Shown: positions 21,483 to 32,879 of the stretch, piece after piece | Layout: each line of letters opens with the position of its first letter | Position numbering within the stretch: the stretch's first letter is position 1 | Assembly (NCBI RefSeq): GCF_016405905.1 | Contig: NZ_JAEFCB010000004.1 | Location: 26,949 to 90,948 of the forward strand | Source of the DNA: Variovorax sp. IB41 | GTDB lineage: Bacteria > Pseudomonadota > Gammaproteobacteria > Burkholderiales > Burkholderiaceae_C | Length of the DNA stretch: 64,000 nucleotides | Direction: 5' to 3' | The notes under the pieces: model-generated | The model's input: only the letters and a program-made list of their open reading frames with translations | Databases searched by the model: none | Told to the model about the DNA's origin: nothing | Translations under genes and position numbers: made by a program

Positions 21483-22832
21483 CTATCGGATCCGTTGCGA
21501 GCGCGTGTCGAATGCAGCCATATACGCGGAGCGATAGGGCTCGCCGAGGTTGATGAAATGCACGAGCAGCGTTTCGTCGGTCGCCAGGTGCGGCGGCGTA
21601 TTGATGCTCAGGTTGTCGAGAATGCTCTCAGGGCCGACCAGCCCCTCCGCGGTCAGTACCTCGTTGGTGTAGTACTGGTCGCCCTGGCTCGCGTAGACGG
21701 TCGACTTGTCGTCCACGCTGCCGATCCGCGCCCAGATGCTTGCCAGCAGTTCAGCATTGCGGGTCGTGTTCCGGAACCCCATCACACCCGAGTTGAATGA
21801 CCAGGCTCCGACGTCCTTGCCCAGCAGCAGGTCGCGGCCCTGCAGCAGTTCATCGATGCGCCGGGTCTGGTTGAAGAACAGGGTGTCCGCATCGATCCAG
21901 ATGATCCAGTCGTGCTGCGCGAGGTGCTGCTGCAGCAGCCACGTCCGCACCCACGAGCCGTTGATGCCAGGCCCGATCTCGTCTGGCACGGCCCTGTATA
22001 CGTGGTACGTGTACCCATGCCGCTCGCAATAGCGCTTCGCGTTGTGTTCGGAAACGCGCGCGTAGCTGTTGATGTGGTGGGTGTACAGCGTCAGGAACGC
22101 GATGCGCCCGCCCGGGTTATAGGTGGTGAGCGGCTCGCTGGAGAGCTCCGGATAGGCGGCCGGCTGCAAGACCGGACGCCCGTGCATCAGCGCGTCGTTG
22201 ACTTGGTCGACCAGCAGGCGCTGCAGGTTGAGGTCGTGCAGCATGTCTTCGCGCAATCCGCCGGCCGGCGACACGATAGGCAACGGACCCATGTTCACCA
22301 CGAAGATGCGGGCGTGGAACCACTGGCCGATGCGCCAGGAGACGTTCACGTAGATGTCGCCGATCGTGGCGTTGCACGCCAGCATGCCCGCCGGGCGAAG
22401 GCGCGCCGCCTCGTCGAGCCGATCGGTCACAAGCGCGATCACCCGGCCGCAGTCCTCGATCAGTTGATGCAGCAGGGCTCTGTTGGCGGGCGTGTTGCGC
22501 AACACCATCATGTTGGTCATCGCCAGGCCGGAATGGTCGCCGACGGCCGGGCTTTCCAGCACCAGCAGGTCGCGGCCTTCCATCAGGGTCTCGATGGCGA
22601 CGGGATGAAAAACAACCGAATCACCATCGAGAAACAGCAGCCAGTCGCCCTCGGCCAGCTTGCGCAGCCAGCGAAGGATCTCGCTGTACTTGGCACTGGC
22701 GCGCAATGCGGGATGGAGGATGTGGTCAGTGTCCGTCCACTGGTGGTCGTACCCGAACGAGCGGCAGTAGTGCGCGTGGTTGCGCAATACCGCGTCGTCC
22801 TTGCGCTGGAAGAAGCTGAGGCACAAGGGCAT
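21483..22832 (-). CDS. Tandem-domain glycosyltransferase, GT34 (GMA12/MNN10)-like
   Basis: A 449-residue protein made of two related halves. The first (about 1-200) carries 'WLLFLDGDSVVF' (DxD at 69-71). The second (about 242-449) carries 'WIIWIDADTLFF' (DxD at 314-316), preceded by 'NAKRYCERHGYTYHVYR'. The second half looks like the galactosyl/mannosyltransferase GMA12/MNN10 type; the first is more divergent. No signal peptide or membrane anchor is visible. A strong ribosome-binding site (GAGGAG) overlaps the end of nagZ, whose stop lies only 11 nt upstream, so it is the tail of the lepA-nagZ transcript. Whether one half is inactive cannot be told from sequence. Confidence 0.75.
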   Translation of the reverse strand: MPLCLSFFQRKDDAVLRNHAHYCRSFGYDHQWTDTDHILHPALRASAKYSEILRWLRKLAEGDWLLFLDGDSVVFHPVAIETLMEGRDLLVLESPAVGDHSGLAMTNMMVLRNTPANRALLHQLIEDCGRVIALVTDRLDEAARLRPAGMLACNATIGDIYVNVSWRIGQWFHARIFVVNMGPLPIVSPAGGLREDMLHDLNLQRLLVDQVNDALMHGRPVLQPAAYPELSSEPLTTYNPGGRIAFLTLYTHHINSYARVSEHNAKRYCERHGYTYHVYRAVPDEIGPGINGSWVRTWLLQQHLAQHDWIIWIDADTLFFNQTRRIDELLQGRDLLLGKDVGAWSFNSGVMGFRNTTRNAELLASIWARIGSVDDKSTVYASQGDQYYTNEVLTAEGLVGPESILDNLSINTPPHLATDETLLVHFINLGEPYRSAYMAAFDTRSQRIR

Positions 22833-22843
22833 GGTCTATCTCC

Positions 22844-23950
22844 TCAGGACAGGGCGCCTTCTTTGAGGTCGGCCGAGGGGAGCAGCCGCTTGGCGCCGCG
22901 GTATGCCGCCGACTCGGTCAGCGCAGCCCAGTTCAACGCAGGCGACTGGGGCCGCAGTGACTGCCGGCGCATCTCGCTGGCAGTCCGTCCTTGCCACCGC
23001 CCTGCGTTCGCAGCGGCGCCGAAACCTTCGAGCAATCCGTCCAGCAATGCGCCATCGCCCACGCTCTGGTTGCAGACCATGGCCAGGTCGCATCCTGCAT
23101 CGAGCGCCGCCAGCGCCGCATCGGTGAAGCTCAGCAGCTCGCCATCGATGTACCGCCCCGCCTCCATACTCAGGTCGTCACTGAAGATGGCGCCATCGAA
23201 CGCGAGCCGGGTGCGCAGAACATCCTGGAGCCACTTCGGCGAGAAGCCCGCGGGCCGCTTGTCGACCTTCGGATAGATCACATGCGCCGGCATCACCGCA
23301 GTGAGCGTGCCCGACAGCCAATCGAACGGCCGCGCATCGTCTTCGAGGATCGCCTTCAGACCGCGACGGTCAACCGGGATTTCGACGTGCGAATCAGCCG
23401 AGACGAACCCATGCCCCGGAAAGTGCTTGCCACAGTTGCGCATCCCCATCTGCAGCATGCCATGCATCACGCTCTTGGCCAGCAGCGCCACCACCCGCGG
23501 ATCGCGGTGGAAGCTGCGGTTGCCGATCACGCTGCTGCCGCCGTAATCCAGGTCGAGCACCGGCGCGAAGCTGAAGTCGACGCCGCAGGCACGCAGCTCG
23601 CCGGCAAGTACCTGCCCCGCGGCCGTCGCGACCTGCGTGGCGCGCATGGCATCGCGCATCCACAACTCGCCCAGCGAACGCATCGAAGGCAGGTGCGTGA
23701 AGCCGTCCGTGCGAAAGCGCTGCACGCGCCCGCCTTCATGGTCCACGCAGATCAGCAGGTCGGGGCGGATCGCCTTGATCTCGGTGTTGAGCGCGGTCAT
23801 CTGCGCGCGGTCCTGCCAGTTGCGGGTGAAATGGATCACGCCGCCGACCAGGGGGTTGGCCAGGCGCCGGCGGTCGGCGTCGTTGAGTTCGGTTCCCGCC
23901 ACATCGATGATGAGCGGTGCGTGGGTGGGGCTGCCTGTCGTCGCGGTCAT
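22844..23950 (-). CDS. nagZ: Beta-N-acetylhexosaminidase (peptidoglycan recycling)
   Basis: NagZ (368 aa, GH3) is a cytoplasmic enzyme that removes N-acetylglucosamine from anhydromuropeptides during cell-wall recycling. '[16 protein letters not shown]' holds the catalytic His/Asp dyad loop, and '[10 protein letters not shown]' carries the nucleophilic aspartate. '[11 protein letters not shown]' is another signature. The start at 23950 overlaps the acpS stop by 4 nt. The gene usually ends this operon, but here it is followed 11 nt later by glycosyltransferase genes. Confidence 0.96.
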   Translation of the reverse strand: MTATTGSPTHAPLIIDVAGTELNDADRRRLANPLVGGVIHFTRNWQDRAQMTALNTEIKAIRPDLLICVDHEGGRVQRFRTDGFTHLPSMRSLGELWMRDAMRATQVATAAGQVLAGELRACGVDFSFAPVLDLDYGGSSVIGNRSFHRDPRVVALLAKSVMHGMLQMGMRNCGKHFPGHGFVSADSHVEIPVDRRGLKAILEDDARPFDWLSGTLTAVMPAHVIYPKVDKRPAGFSPKWLQDVLRTRLAFDGAIFSDDLSMEAGRYIDGELLSFTDAALAALDAGCDLAMVCNQSVGDGALLDGLLEGFGAAANAGRWQGRTASEMRRQSLRPQSPALNWAALTESAAYRGAKRLLPSADLKEGALS

Positions 23951-24357
23951 GCGTCGTTCTTGCTGTCTTTGTGTTCCACCACGACGAAGCTCGCGGCGTA
24001 TTCGGTTTCGTCGGTCACCGTGACGTGGGCGGTGAGGCCCTTGGCCTCGAACCAGTCCTTGAGCGCGCCGTGCAGCACGATGACGGGCTTGCCGCTGCGC
24101 AGGTTGGCGATCTCGCACGAGCGCCAGGTCATCGGCATCCGCATGCCCAGGCCGATGGCCTTGCTGAAGGCCTCCTTGGCGGAAAAACGGGTGGCCAGAT
24201 AGCTCAGGCCTCGCTTGGGCCAGCGCGCGCTGCGGGCTTGCCAGACTGCAAATTCAGCATCGCTCAGCACCTTGCGCGCGAACCGCTCGCCCTGGCGCTC
24301 GAAGGTCGCGGCAATGCGGCGCAGGTCGCAGATGTCGGTGCCGATGCCGTAGATCAT
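23947..24357 (-). CDS. acpS: Holo-[acyl-carrier-protein] synthase
   Basis: AcpS (136 aa) attaches 4'-phosphopantetheine from CoA to the serine of acyl carrier protein, whose gene acpP is at 37.2 kb here. The Mg-binding 'GIGTDICDL' at the N-terminus and '[13 protein letters not shown]' at about 58-70 are the family signatures. Both ends overlap neighbours by 4 nt (pdxJ upstream, nagZ downstream), showing tight translational coupling. Confidence 0.97.
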   Translation of the reverse strand: MIYGIGTDICDLRRIAATFERQGERFARKVLSDAEFAVWQARSARWPKRGLSYLATRFSAKEAFSKAIGLGMRMPMTWRSCEIANLRSGKPVIVLHGALKDWFEAKGLTAHVTVTDETEYAASFVVVEHKDSKNDA

Positions 24358-25136
24358 GCAGCCCGGGCCTGTTGCGCCTCGGTGATGCAGCGCAGGTATT
24401 CGCGCGTCGTGGCGGTGTAGCCGAGTTCGAGCGCGTCGGCGACGAAGGCGTGGCCGATCGAGACCTCGTGCACGCCGCGCACGGCGCTCAGGAACGCGGT
24501 CAGGTTGTCGCGGCTCAGGTCGTGGCCGGCGTTGACGCCGAGGCCGGCAGCCTGGGCTGCAACTGCAGATTCGACATAGCGCGCGAGCACGGCCTCTTCG
24601 TCGGCGGTGCCGCGCGAGGCGGCATAGCCTTCGGTGTAGAGCTCGACGCGGTCCGCGCCCACGGCCTTGACCGCGGCCATCATCTCGGGGATCGGGTCCA
24701 TGAACAGGCTGACGCGCACGCCCAGCGCCTTGGCCTCGGCGATCAGCGGGCGCAGGCGCTCGGCGTCGCCCGGAAAGCTCCAGCCGTGGTCGCTGGTCGA
24801 CTGGGATTCGCTGTCGGGCACGAAGGTCGCCTGGTGCGGCCGCAGCTCGCGCACGAAGTCCATCAGGTTGTGGAAGGGGTTGCCTTCGATGTTGAACTCG
24901 ATGCCCGGCCAGTCCTTGGCGAGCAGCGCCGAGAGGTCGCTCACGTCGTGCGCGCGGATGTGGCGCGCGTCGGGCCGGGGGTGCACCGTGATGCCCTGGG
25001 CGCCAGCCGCCAGGCAGGCATTGGCGGCGGTCAGCACGCTCGGAATGCCCAAATGGCGCGTGTTGCGGACCAAGGCGACCTTGTTGAGGTTGACTGACAG
25101 GGAGGTGGAGGTGCCGGCGTGGCCTGAAGTGCTCAT
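24354..25136 (-). CDS. pdxJ: Pyridoxine 5'-phosphate synthase
   Basis: PdxJ (260 aa, TIM barrel) condenses 1-deoxyxylulose 5-phosphate with 3-amino-1-phosphohydroxyacetone to form pyridoxine phosphate. '[14 protein letters not shown]' and '[13 protein letters not shown]' are the N-terminal signature with catalytic His, and '[11 protein letters not shown]' lies near the C-terminus. The start at 25136 overlaps the recO stop by 4 nt; the longer open frame upstream is a shadow of recO. Confidence 0.97.
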   Translation of the reverse strand: MSTSGHAGTSTSLSVNLNKVALVRNTRHLGIPSVLTAANACLAAGAQGITVHPRPDARHIRAHDVSDLSALLAKDWPGIEFNIEGNPFHNLMDFVRELRPHQATFVPDSESQSTSDHGWSFPGDAERLRPLIAEAKALGVRVSLFMDPIPEMMAAVKAVGADRVELYTEGYAASRGTADEEAVLARYVESAVAAQAAGLGVNAGHDLSRDNLTAFLSAVRGVHEVSIGHAFVADALELGYTATTREYLRCITEAQQARAA

Positions 25137-25906
25137 AGTGCTTGCAGATCTCTCATCATTTGCCGCGTGCGCAGCGTGGACACGCCGCAATGGTAGTTGA
25201 GCAAGGCGCGCAGCTGGTTTCTGAGGGCGCTGTTGCTGCCGGCGTTCATGGTGGCGATCTCGCGCAGGGTCGCGGTGAAGGGGGCGCGGTCGTCGAGCAC
25301 GGCTTGCAGGGCCTGCCAGTCGGCGCCGGCCAGCGCGGCCTCCCCGTCCGCCGCGGAACGCAGGCCCGCTTCGGGCACGAGGCTGTAGCGCAGGTCGGGG
25401 GCGAGCGGCTCCAGGGTCAGGGTCTGCGCGTCGAGCGAGGGCAGCAGGCCGACCTCGCGCAGCAGGATCAGCTCGAAGGCGCGCAGCGCGGCAGCCTGGG
25501 TCGCCGCCTGGGCGCCGACGTGGTCGCCCGCGAGCACCTGCACCACGCCGGCATAGGCGTCGAAGAGCGCCTCGTGCGCATCGTCGCGCGCCAGGAGGCG
25601 CAGCAGCAGTTCGTTGACGTAGTAGCCCGAGAGCAGCGCTTCGCCGGTCGGCATCACGTGGCCGCCCATCCATTCGGCGCCCTTGAGCGTGCGGATCTCG
25701 GCGTCGCCGCCGTAGTTCAGCTGCAGCGGCTGCAGCGGCAGCAGCACCGGCCGGAAATTGGAGCTCGGCCGCTTCGCCCCCTTGGCCACCAGCGCGATGC
25801 GCCCGTGGTGGCGGGTGAAGACCTCCAGGATCAGGCTCGACTCGCTCCAGTCGTAGCGATGGAGCACGTACGCCGGTTCGTGCGAAACGCGGTGGGCAGC
25901 GGCCAC
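25133..25906 (-). CDS. recO: DNA repair protein RecO
   Basis: RecO (257 aa) helps load RecA on SSB-coated single-stranded DNA in the RecFOR pathway. The N-terminal OB fold starts '[20 protein letters not shown]' and contains '[13 protein letters not shown]'; the rest is the helical C-terminal domain ending in '[13 protein letters not shown]'. The start is GTG at 25906, one base after the era stop region, and the stop overlaps pdxJ. The gene order era-recO-pdxJ-acpS is widely conserved. Confidence 0.95.
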   Translation of the reverse strand: MAAAHRVSHEPAYVLHRYDWSESSLILEVFTRHHGRIALVAKGAKRPSSNFRPVLLPLQPLQLNYGGDAEIRTLKGAEWMGGHVMPTGEALLSGYYVNELLLRLLARDDAHEALFDAYAGVVQVLAGDHVGAQAATQAAALRAFELILLREVGLLPSLDAQTLTLEPLAPDLRYSLVPEAGLRSAADGEAALAGADWQALQAVLDDRAPFTATLREIATMNAGSNSALRNQLRALLNYHCGVSTLRTRQMMRDLQAL

Positions 25907-25907
25907 T

Positions 25908-26876
25908 TCATTCGTAGCCGAAGGAGCGCACGCGGGCCTCGTCGTCCGCCCAACCCGAGCGCACCTTCACCCACAGTTCGAGGAACACCTTGGCGTCGGC
26001 CAGCTTCTCGAGCTCGACGCGCGTTTCCATGCCGATGCGCTTGATGCGCTCGCCCTTGTCGCCGATCACCATGGCCTTGTGGCCGTCGCGCTCCACCACG
26101 ATGGTGGCGGCGATGCGCAGGAGGCGCTTCTGGCCCTTCTTCTGCGGCGGCTCTTCCTCGAACTTGTCGATGATGACGGTCGAGGTGTAGGGCAGTTCAT
26201 CGCCCGTGAGGCGGAAGAGCTTTTCGCGTACCAGTTCGCCGGCCAGGAATTTCTCGCTGCGGTCGGTGAGCTCGTCCTCGGCATAGAACCAGGGCTGCTC
26301 GGGCAGGTATTTCTCGCAGATGCCGAAGAGGCGCTCGACATCCTTGGCGTTCTTGGCCGACATCGGCACGAATTCGGCAAAGGCGTGCTTTGCCTGCATG
26401 GTCTGCAGCCAGGGCGCGATGTCGCCGCGGCGGTGCACGTTGTCCAGCTTGTTGGCCAGCAGCACGGTCGGAATGCCTTTGCCCAGCAGCTTGAGCACGC
26501 GCTCGTCGGCGGGCGTGAAGCTGCCGGCCTCGACCACGAAGAGGATCAGGTCCACGTCGCCCACCGCGCCCTGCACGGTCTTGTTGAGCGACTTGTTCAG
26601 CGCGTTGGCGTGCAGGGTCTGGAAACCCGGCGTGTCGACGAACACGAACTGCGTCGCCCCCAGCGTGCGCATGCCGGTGATGCGGTGGCGCGTGGTCTGC
26701 GCCTTGCGCGAGGTGATGCTGATCTTCTGGCCGACCAGCGCGTTGAGGAGCGTCGACTTGCCCACGTTGGGCTTGCCGACGATGGCGATGAGGCCGCAGT
26801 GTTGCGGACCGCCGGCGCCCGGAGCGTCGCCTGTGGCGTCTTCGGGTTCGGCTTCTGGATGGATAGCGTCGTTCAT
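25908..26876 (-). CDS. era: GTPase Era
   Basis: Era (322 aa) is a GTPase that binds the 3' end of 16S rRNA and helps 30S subunit maturation. G motifs are visible: G1 '[10 protein letters not shown]', G3 'VDTPGF', G4 'NKLD'. The C-terminal KH domain contains '[13 protein letters not shown]'. A short acidic N-terminal tail precedes G1. The ATG at 26876 lies 7 nt after the rnc stop; a GTG at 26894 would add six residues and overlap rnc. The rnc-era pairing is typical and links ribosomal RNA processing with assembly. Confidence 0.96.
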   Translation of the reverse strand: MNDAIHPEAEPEDATGDAPGAGGPQHCGLIAIVGKPNVGKSTLLNALVGQKISITSRKAQTTRHRITGMRTLGATQFVFVDTPGFQTLHANALNKSLNKTVQGAVGDVDLILFVVEAGSFTPADERVLKLLGKGIPTVLLANKLDNVHRRGDIAPWLQTMQAKHAFAEFVPMSAKNAKDVERLFGICEKYLPEQPWFYAEDELTDRSEKFLAGELVREKLFRLTGDELPYTSTVIIDKFEEEPPQKKGQKRLLRIAATIVVERDGHKAMVIGDKGERIKRIGMETRVELEKLADAKVFLELWVKVRSGWADDEARVRSFGYE

Positions 26877-26883
26877 TGTGATT

Positions 26884-27570
26884 TCACGCAGCACCGCGTG
26901 CCTTGAGCCGGATCAGCATGGCGGCCGCGGCGGCCTGCTCGCCGGCGCGGCGCGAGCCGCCGATGCCGCGTTCGCGAAGGCCCAACTCGGGCACCTCGCA
27001 CTCGACATCGAAAGTCTGTTTGTGCGCTGCACCCAGCGTCGCCGCCACGCGGTACAACGGCAGCTTCATTTTGTGGCCCTGCAGCCATTCCTGCAATTCG
27101 GTTTTCGGGTCCTTGGCGGCCGCTTCCATGCGCGGATTGATCTCGACCGATTCGTAAAGCCGGCGCACCAGCGCCTCGGCGGCCGAAAAGCCCGCATCGA
27201 GATACACCGCGCCGATCAGCGCCTCGAGCGCGTCGGCCAGGATCGAAGGCCGGCTCGGGCCGCCCGAGCGGGCCTCGCCCTCGCCCAGTCGCAGCAGCGG
27301 GGACAGCTGGAGTTCGAGCGCCAGGCGATGCAGGGTGTCCTGCTTGACCAGGTTGGCCCGCACGCGCGACAGATCGCCCTCGGGCAGGGCCGAGAGACGC
27401 GTGTACAGCAGGTGCGAGACCGCCAGGTTGAGCACCGAGTCGCCGAGGAACTCGAGGCGCTCGTTGTGGTCGGCCGAGAAGCTGCGGTGCGTGAGCGCGA
27501 GCTGCAGCAGCCGCGCGTCGGAGAACGAGTGCTTGAGGCGCGCCTGCAGCGCGACGAGGCTGCCGTCCAC
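26884..27570 (-). CDS. rnc: Ribonuclease III
   Basis: RNase III (228 aa) cleaves double-stranded RNA, including rRNA precursors. The catalytic signature '[16 protein letters not shown]' is at about residues 37-52, and the C-terminal dsRNA-binding domain covers about 155-225 ('[14 protein letters not shown]'). The start is GTG at 27570. It lies directly downstream of the DUF4845 gene and upstream of era. Confidence 0.97.
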   Translation of the reverse strand: MDGSLVALQARLKHSFSDARLLQLALTHRSFSADHNERLEFLGDSVLNLAVSHLLYTRLSALPEGDLSRVRANLVKQDTLHRLALELQLSPLLRLGEGEARSGGPSRPSILADALEALIGAVYLDAGFSAAEALVRRLYESVEINPRMEAAAKDPKTELQEWLQGHKMKLPLYRVAATLGAAHKQTFDVECEVPELGLRERGIGGSRRAGEQAAAAAMLIRLKARGAA

Positions 27571-27587
27571 CTTTTTAAGCGCCGCGT

Positions 27588-27956
27588 TCAGCGGGTCTCG
27601 CCTTTGTACTTGAGCGTCAGGTAGGCGGGGCCGAACAGGGGGATCTCGCGCTCGTAGGCATACGAGACCACGACCTTGTCGCCGACCTTCTTGATGTCCA
27701 GGTCACGGCCGCTGACCGACTTGAAGTCGTCGATGGCCTGGGCGCGATCGAAGATGGCGCGCACTTCGGGCACGGTGGCGCCCTCCTTGGCCTTGTTGGC
27801 GGCCTTGTCGATGGCCTGCCATTCGATCAGCGTCGGAACGACCTGCGCGAAGACCACGCCAAGGCCCCCGACCACGACCGCGACGAACAGCAGGCCGATG
27901 AACGAGATGCCGCGCTGATGCGCAGCCCTGCTGCGGATGGACCGGTTTGCTCTCAT
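27588..27956 (-). CDS. DUF4845 membrane protein
   Basis: A 122-residue protein with one N-terminal transmembrane helix (about 17-40) and a small periplasmic domain, matching the DUF4845 proteins found between lepB and rnc in beta- and gammaproteobacteria. The N-terminal '[17 protein letters not shown]' looks like a type IV prepilin leader and helix, but the usual cleavage glycine is followed by Ile and whether it is processed is unknown. Function is not established. Confidence 0.88.
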   Translation of the reverse strand: MRANRSIRSRAAHQRGISFIGLLFVAVVVGGLGVVFAQVVPTLIEWQAIDKAANKAKEGATVPEVRAIFDRAQAIDDFKSVSGRDLDIKKVGDKVVVSYAYEREIPLFGPAYLTLKYKGETR

Positions 27957-27987
27957 GCCCTCTTACCCCTCGTACAGTGTTGACTGC

Positions 27988-28953
27988 TTATTGAAATGGA
28001 CCGATACGACCGAAATCGCCGAAGTTCATCCAGACGAAGAAGGCCCTGCCCACGATGTTCTTGTCCGGCACGAACCCCCAGAAGCGCGAATCCGCCGAAT
28101 TATCGCGGTTGTCGCCCATCATGAAATACTGGCCGGCGGGCACTTTGCAAACCACGCCTTCGACGGAGTAGCGGCAGTTCTCGCGGAACGGAAAGTCGCT
28201 GGCGCCCGGCACGAAGGACGGCGCACCTTCGTCGTTGAGGATCTTGTGCTGCTTGCCGACGAGGTTCTCGTCGAACTGCTTGAGCAGGCGCATCGATTCG
28301 CCATCGAGATAGTCGGGGGCCGCGGCCTTGGACACCGGCTGGCCGTTGATCGTGAGCTTCTTGTTCAGGTAGGCCACCTCGTCGCCCGGGATGCCGACCA
28401 CGCGCTTGATGTAGTCCATGCTGGGCTTGGGCGGGTAGCGGAACACCACCACGTCGCCGCGCGCGAGCGGCGTGCCGTCGGTGATCTTGGTGTTGATGAC
28501 CGGCAGGCGCAGGCCGTAGGTGAATTTGTTGACCAGGATCAGGTCGCCGGTCAGCAGCGTCGGCATCATCGAACCCGAGGGAATCTTGAAGGGCTCGTAG
28601 AGGAACGAGCGCAGCAGGAACACCACCAGGATCACGGGGAAGAGGCCCGCGGTCCAGTCGAGCCACCAGGGCTGCATCAAGAGGCGCTCGCTGGCCTTGG
28701 TGTCGGCCGTGTCGACCTGCGTGATGCCCTGGCCGGCCAGCCGCGCATTGCGTTCGGTCATCGAGGCTTCGAGCCTGGCGGCGGCCTGCTCGCGCCGGGG
28801 CAGGAAATAGAAGCGCTCGGCCAGCCAGTAGAGGCCGGTGACCACCGTGGCCACGAACAGCAGCAATGCGAAGTTGCCTTCGATCGCGCCGAAATACCAG
28901 GCGCCGACATAGCTGGCGAATGCCGCAAGGACCAGGGAGGTGATGAGTGCCAT
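27988..28953 (-). CDS. lepB: Signal peptidase I
   Basis: LepB (321 aa) cleaves signal peptides from exported proteins at the outer face of the inner membrane. N-terminal hydrophobic segments at about 2-18 and 26-42, and a further one at about 98-115, precede the catalytic serine in 'FKIPSGSMMPTLL'. The catalytic lysine is in 'MDYIKRVVGIPGD', and box E 'GDNRDNSADSRFWG' is present. The start at 28953 lies 8 nt after the lepA stop. Its placement with lepA is the classic lep operon. Confidence 0.97.
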   Translation of the reverse strand: MALITSLVLAAFASYVGAWYFGAIEGNFALLLFVATVVTGLYWLAERFYFLPRREQAAARLEASMTERNARLAGQGITQVDTADTKASERLLMQPWWLDWTAGLFPVILVVFLLRSFLYEPFKIPSGSMMPTLLTGDLILVNKFTYGLRLPVINTKITDGTPLARGDVVVFRYPPKPSMDYIKRVVGIPGDEVAYLNKKLTINGQPVSKAAAPDYLDGESMRLLKQFDENLVGKQHKILNDEGAPSFVPGASDFPFRENCRYSVEGVVCKVPAGQYFMMGDNRDNSADSRFWGFVPDKNIVGRAFFVWMNFGDFGRIGPFQ

Positions 28954-28961
28954 TTTTTTGA

Positions 28962-30772
<1,811 letters not shown>

Positions 30773-30773
<1 letters not shown>

Positions 30774-31084
30774 CAACGGGAACGCTTAAGTACTTGAATT
30801 GGCTCGTGCCCAGCTGTGAGCGGGCAAGAAAAAAGGGCGCGTCTTCTGGAGACGCGCCCTGAACCAACAAGCAATGGCAACTGCAGTAGTTGGAACTTCA
30901 TTGTAGGCAAAAAGGGAGGCACGTACATCCGGGAACAGGGTCCAAAGGGCTCGTTGCGGGTCCACAACATCAAAGATATAAACAGGTTATCAACAGGATC
31001 GGTGGAGCAGTCTATGAACAACTTGTGGGCGATCTGTGGAGCACCGGTGGACTGCTGTCTGACATCTCGCATCGTGAAGGACAT
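30773..31084 (-). CDS. Possible 103-codon leader ORF of the lepA operon
   Basis: The frame starts with ATG at 31084, preceded 4 nt upstream by a perfect AAGGAG (31089-31094), and 40 nt downstream of a good promoter -10. It ends in TGA at 30775-30773, overlapping the lepA ATG by one base. It contains an intrinsic terminator (30826-30860) that would be translated as 'GRVSRRRAL'. Third-position GC is visibly lower than in the neighbouring genes and no domain is recognisable, so the peptide may not matter and translation of the frame may be the signal. It may also be a non-coding leader with a chance frame. Confidence 0.4.
30826..30860 (-). terminator. Intrinsic terminator upstream of lepA (attenuator candidate)
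   Basis: A perfect 11-bp stem (30834-30844 with 30850-30860) with a 5-nt loop is followed, reading leftward, by TTTTTTCTTG. It has every feature of an intrinsic terminator on the - strand. It lies between the promoter at 31124-31153 and the lepA start at 30773, inside the 103-codon frame, so it should limit or regulate transcription into the lepA operon. The mucD transcript already ends at a separate terminator further upstream. Confidence 0.85.
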
Positions 31085-31123
31085 TGCACTCCTTATGCGC
31101 TGACCGGCCGCCGCGAGTGCCCT

Positions 31124-31153
31124 ATTCTACCAAAAACCGTCCTTAGCCTTCAA
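31124..31153 (-). promoter_or_regulatory. Sigma-70-type promoter for the lepA operon
   Basis: Reading leftward, TTGAAG (31153-31148) is followed by an 18-nt spacer and TAGAAT (31129-31124). This is the best promoter match seen in the window. Transcription would start near 31117, about 345 nt before lepA. It lies between the mucD terminator and the leader frame. Confidence 0.65.
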
Positions 31154-31238
31154 ATAAGTTAGTGTTCGCCAACAAATCCAGGCGATTTTGCGGCCCCAGA
31201 TTTTTTTAGAGCCCGGCGCCCGAACGTCGTAAACACCT

Positions 31239-31276
31239 CAAAAAAACGGCCCCAAACCCGACTGCCGGGTGGGGCC
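31239..31276 (-). terminator. Intrinsic terminator after mucD
   Basis: Reading leftward, a GGCCCC arm (31276-31271) pairs with GGGGCC (31253-31248), with an inner CCCGG/CCGGG stem, followed by a run of T residues (complement of A at 31246-31240). It lies 20 nt after the mucD stop and closes the rpoE-mucD transcript. Confidence 0.85.
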
Positions 31277-31295
31277 ACTTGACGGCGGCGCCAGT

Positions 31296-32780
31296 TCAGC
31301 GTGCGGGACGGATCAAGGCGTACTGGGCCCATTCCCCACGGCGGAACAGCACGCTGAGCGCCTTGCCCTTGTCGGCCTTGGCGATCGCGGCCTCGAATTC
31401 CCTGACGCTCGCGACTTCGATGTTGCCGATCGACAGGATCACGTCCCCTTCGCGCAGGCCCGCCTTCGCAGCGGCATCGCTCGCTGCATCGATGCGCACG
31501 CCGCGCACCTTCAGTTCCTTCTTCTGGGCATCGGTCAGGTCGCTGACCGCCAGGCCGAGCGATTTGCCTGCAGCCGAAGGCTTGGGTTGCGGCTCTTCGC
31601 GCTCAGGCTGGCGTTTGGACGGCTTGGCTTCCGGATCGCCCTCGGCAACGGTGATCGAGAGTTCGCGCGAACTGCCGTTGCGGAACACGGTCAGCGTGCT
31701 CTTGACTCCGGGCTTGGTGCTGGCCACCGAGCGCGAAAGATCGCTCGGCGTCTCGATGACCTTGTCGCCGTACTTGGTGACGATGTCGCCCTCGCGCACG
31801 CCGGCCTTGTCGGCCGCCGAACCCGGCACCACGCTGCTCACAAGGGCGCCTCGCGCCTTGCCCAGGCCGATGGACTCGGCCACGTCCTTAGAGACCGAGC
31901 CGATGGCAACGCCGATCAGCCCGCGCGAGACGCGGCCGGTCGCGCGCAGTTGGTCGCTGACGCGAATCGCTTCGTCGATCGGGATCGAGAACGAAATGCC
32001 CATGTAGCCGCCCGAGCGCGAATAGATCTGGCTGTTGATGCCGACCACTTCGCCGCGCAGGTTGATGAGCGGACCGCCCGAGTTGCCCGGGTTGATCGCA
32101 ACGTCCGTCTGGATCAGGGGCACCAGCTCGCCCGTGTCGCGCTGCTTTGCGCTCACGATGCCGGCGGTCACGGTGTTCTCGAGACCGAAGGGCGAGCCGA
32201 TGGCCATCACCCATTCGCCGACGCGCAGCTTCGAGATGTCGCCGATCTTCACCACCGGCAGGCTCGTTGCCTCGATCTTGACGACGGCGACGTCGCTGCG
32301 CTTGTCCGCGCCGATCAGCTTGGCCTTGAATTCGCGCTTGTCGGTCAGCGTGACGATGATTTCAGACGCATCCTCGATCACGTGGGCATTGGTCATGACA
32401 TAGCCGTCGGCCGTCAGGATGAAGCCCGAGCCCACGCCGCGCGGACGCTCTTCTTCCTGGGGCTGCTGCGGGCGGTTCGGGCGTGGACCCGGACGCGGAT
32501 TGCCCGGTGCGGGCTGCCCGAAGAAGCGGCGGAAGAACTCCTGCATCTCTTCGTCCATTTCCCCGCCGCCACTGCCGCCTCCGCGTGCGGAGACTTTCTC
32601 GATGGTGCGGATCCCGACGACCGCGGGACCCACCTGCTCCACGAGATCGGCGAAATCGGGCAATCCGCGCGTCTGTGCAATGACCGGGGTGGCCGGCAGG
32701 AAACCCACGGCCGCCGTGCAGGCCAGGCCGAATGCGAAGAGATAGGAACGGAGCTTGTGTCCCTCGACTTTGAACATCAT
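31296..32780 (-). CDS. mucD: Do-like periplasmic serine endoprotease (DegQ/MucD type)
   Basis: A 494-residue HtrA-family protease that degrades misfolded envelope proteins. Signal peptide at about 1-36 ('GFLPATPVIAQ'). The trypsin-like domain has the triad His in 'MTNAHVIED', Asp in 'KRSDVAVVKI' and Ser in 'NPGNSGGPLI'. Two PDZ domains follow (about 285-375 and 405-490), separated by a charged Pro/Lys linker. It is the last gene of rpoE-rseA-rseB-mucD, so it is probably induced by RpoE under envelope stress. The start is the first of two adjacent ATG codons (32780, 32777). Confidence 0.95.
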   Translation of the reverse strand: MMFKVEGHKLRSYLFAFGLACTAAVGFLPATPVIAQTRGLPDFADLVEQVGPAVVGIRTIEKVSARGGGSGGGEMDEEMQEFFRRFFGQPAPGNPRPGPRPNRPQQPQEEERPRGVGSGFILTADGYVMTNAHVIEDASEIIVTLTDKREFKAKLIGADKRSDVAVVKIEATSLPVVKIGDISKLRVGEWVMAIGSPFGLENTVTAGIVSAKQRDTGELVPLIQTDVAINPGNSGGPLINLRGEVVGINSQIYSRSGGYMGISFSIPIDEAIRVSDQLRATGRVSRGLIGVAIGSVSKDVAESIGLGKARGALVSSVVPGSAADKAGVREGDIVTKYGDKVIETPSDLSRSVASTKPGVKSTLTVFRNGSSRELSITVAEGDPEAKPSKRQPEREEPQPKPSAAGKSLGLAVSDLTDAQKKELKVRGVRIDAASDAAAKAGLREGDVILSIGNIEVASVREFEAAIAKADKGKALSVLFRRGEWAQYALIRPAR

Positions 32781-32879
32781 CGGTTTTCTTTCAGAAGAAG
32801 GGAGAGAGAGCGGCGAAAACAACAAGGGCTATGAGTCGGCGTCAACGGCTTGGTTCAGCGCAATCCGCGCCAAGGGCAA

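Noticed and set aside
30987..30995. DnaA-box-like TTATCAACA
   Set aside because: A single site with one mismatch, far from dnaA or any origin feature; it is likely chance.
30816..31103. 95-codon + frame opposite the lepA leader
   Set aside because: It has no ribosome-binding site comparable to the - strand frame and lies antisense to a promoter, leader and terminator arrangement.
31269..32834. 521-codon + frame opposite mucD
   Set aside because: Shadow; the - strand carries the protease triad, PDZ domains and a signal peptide.
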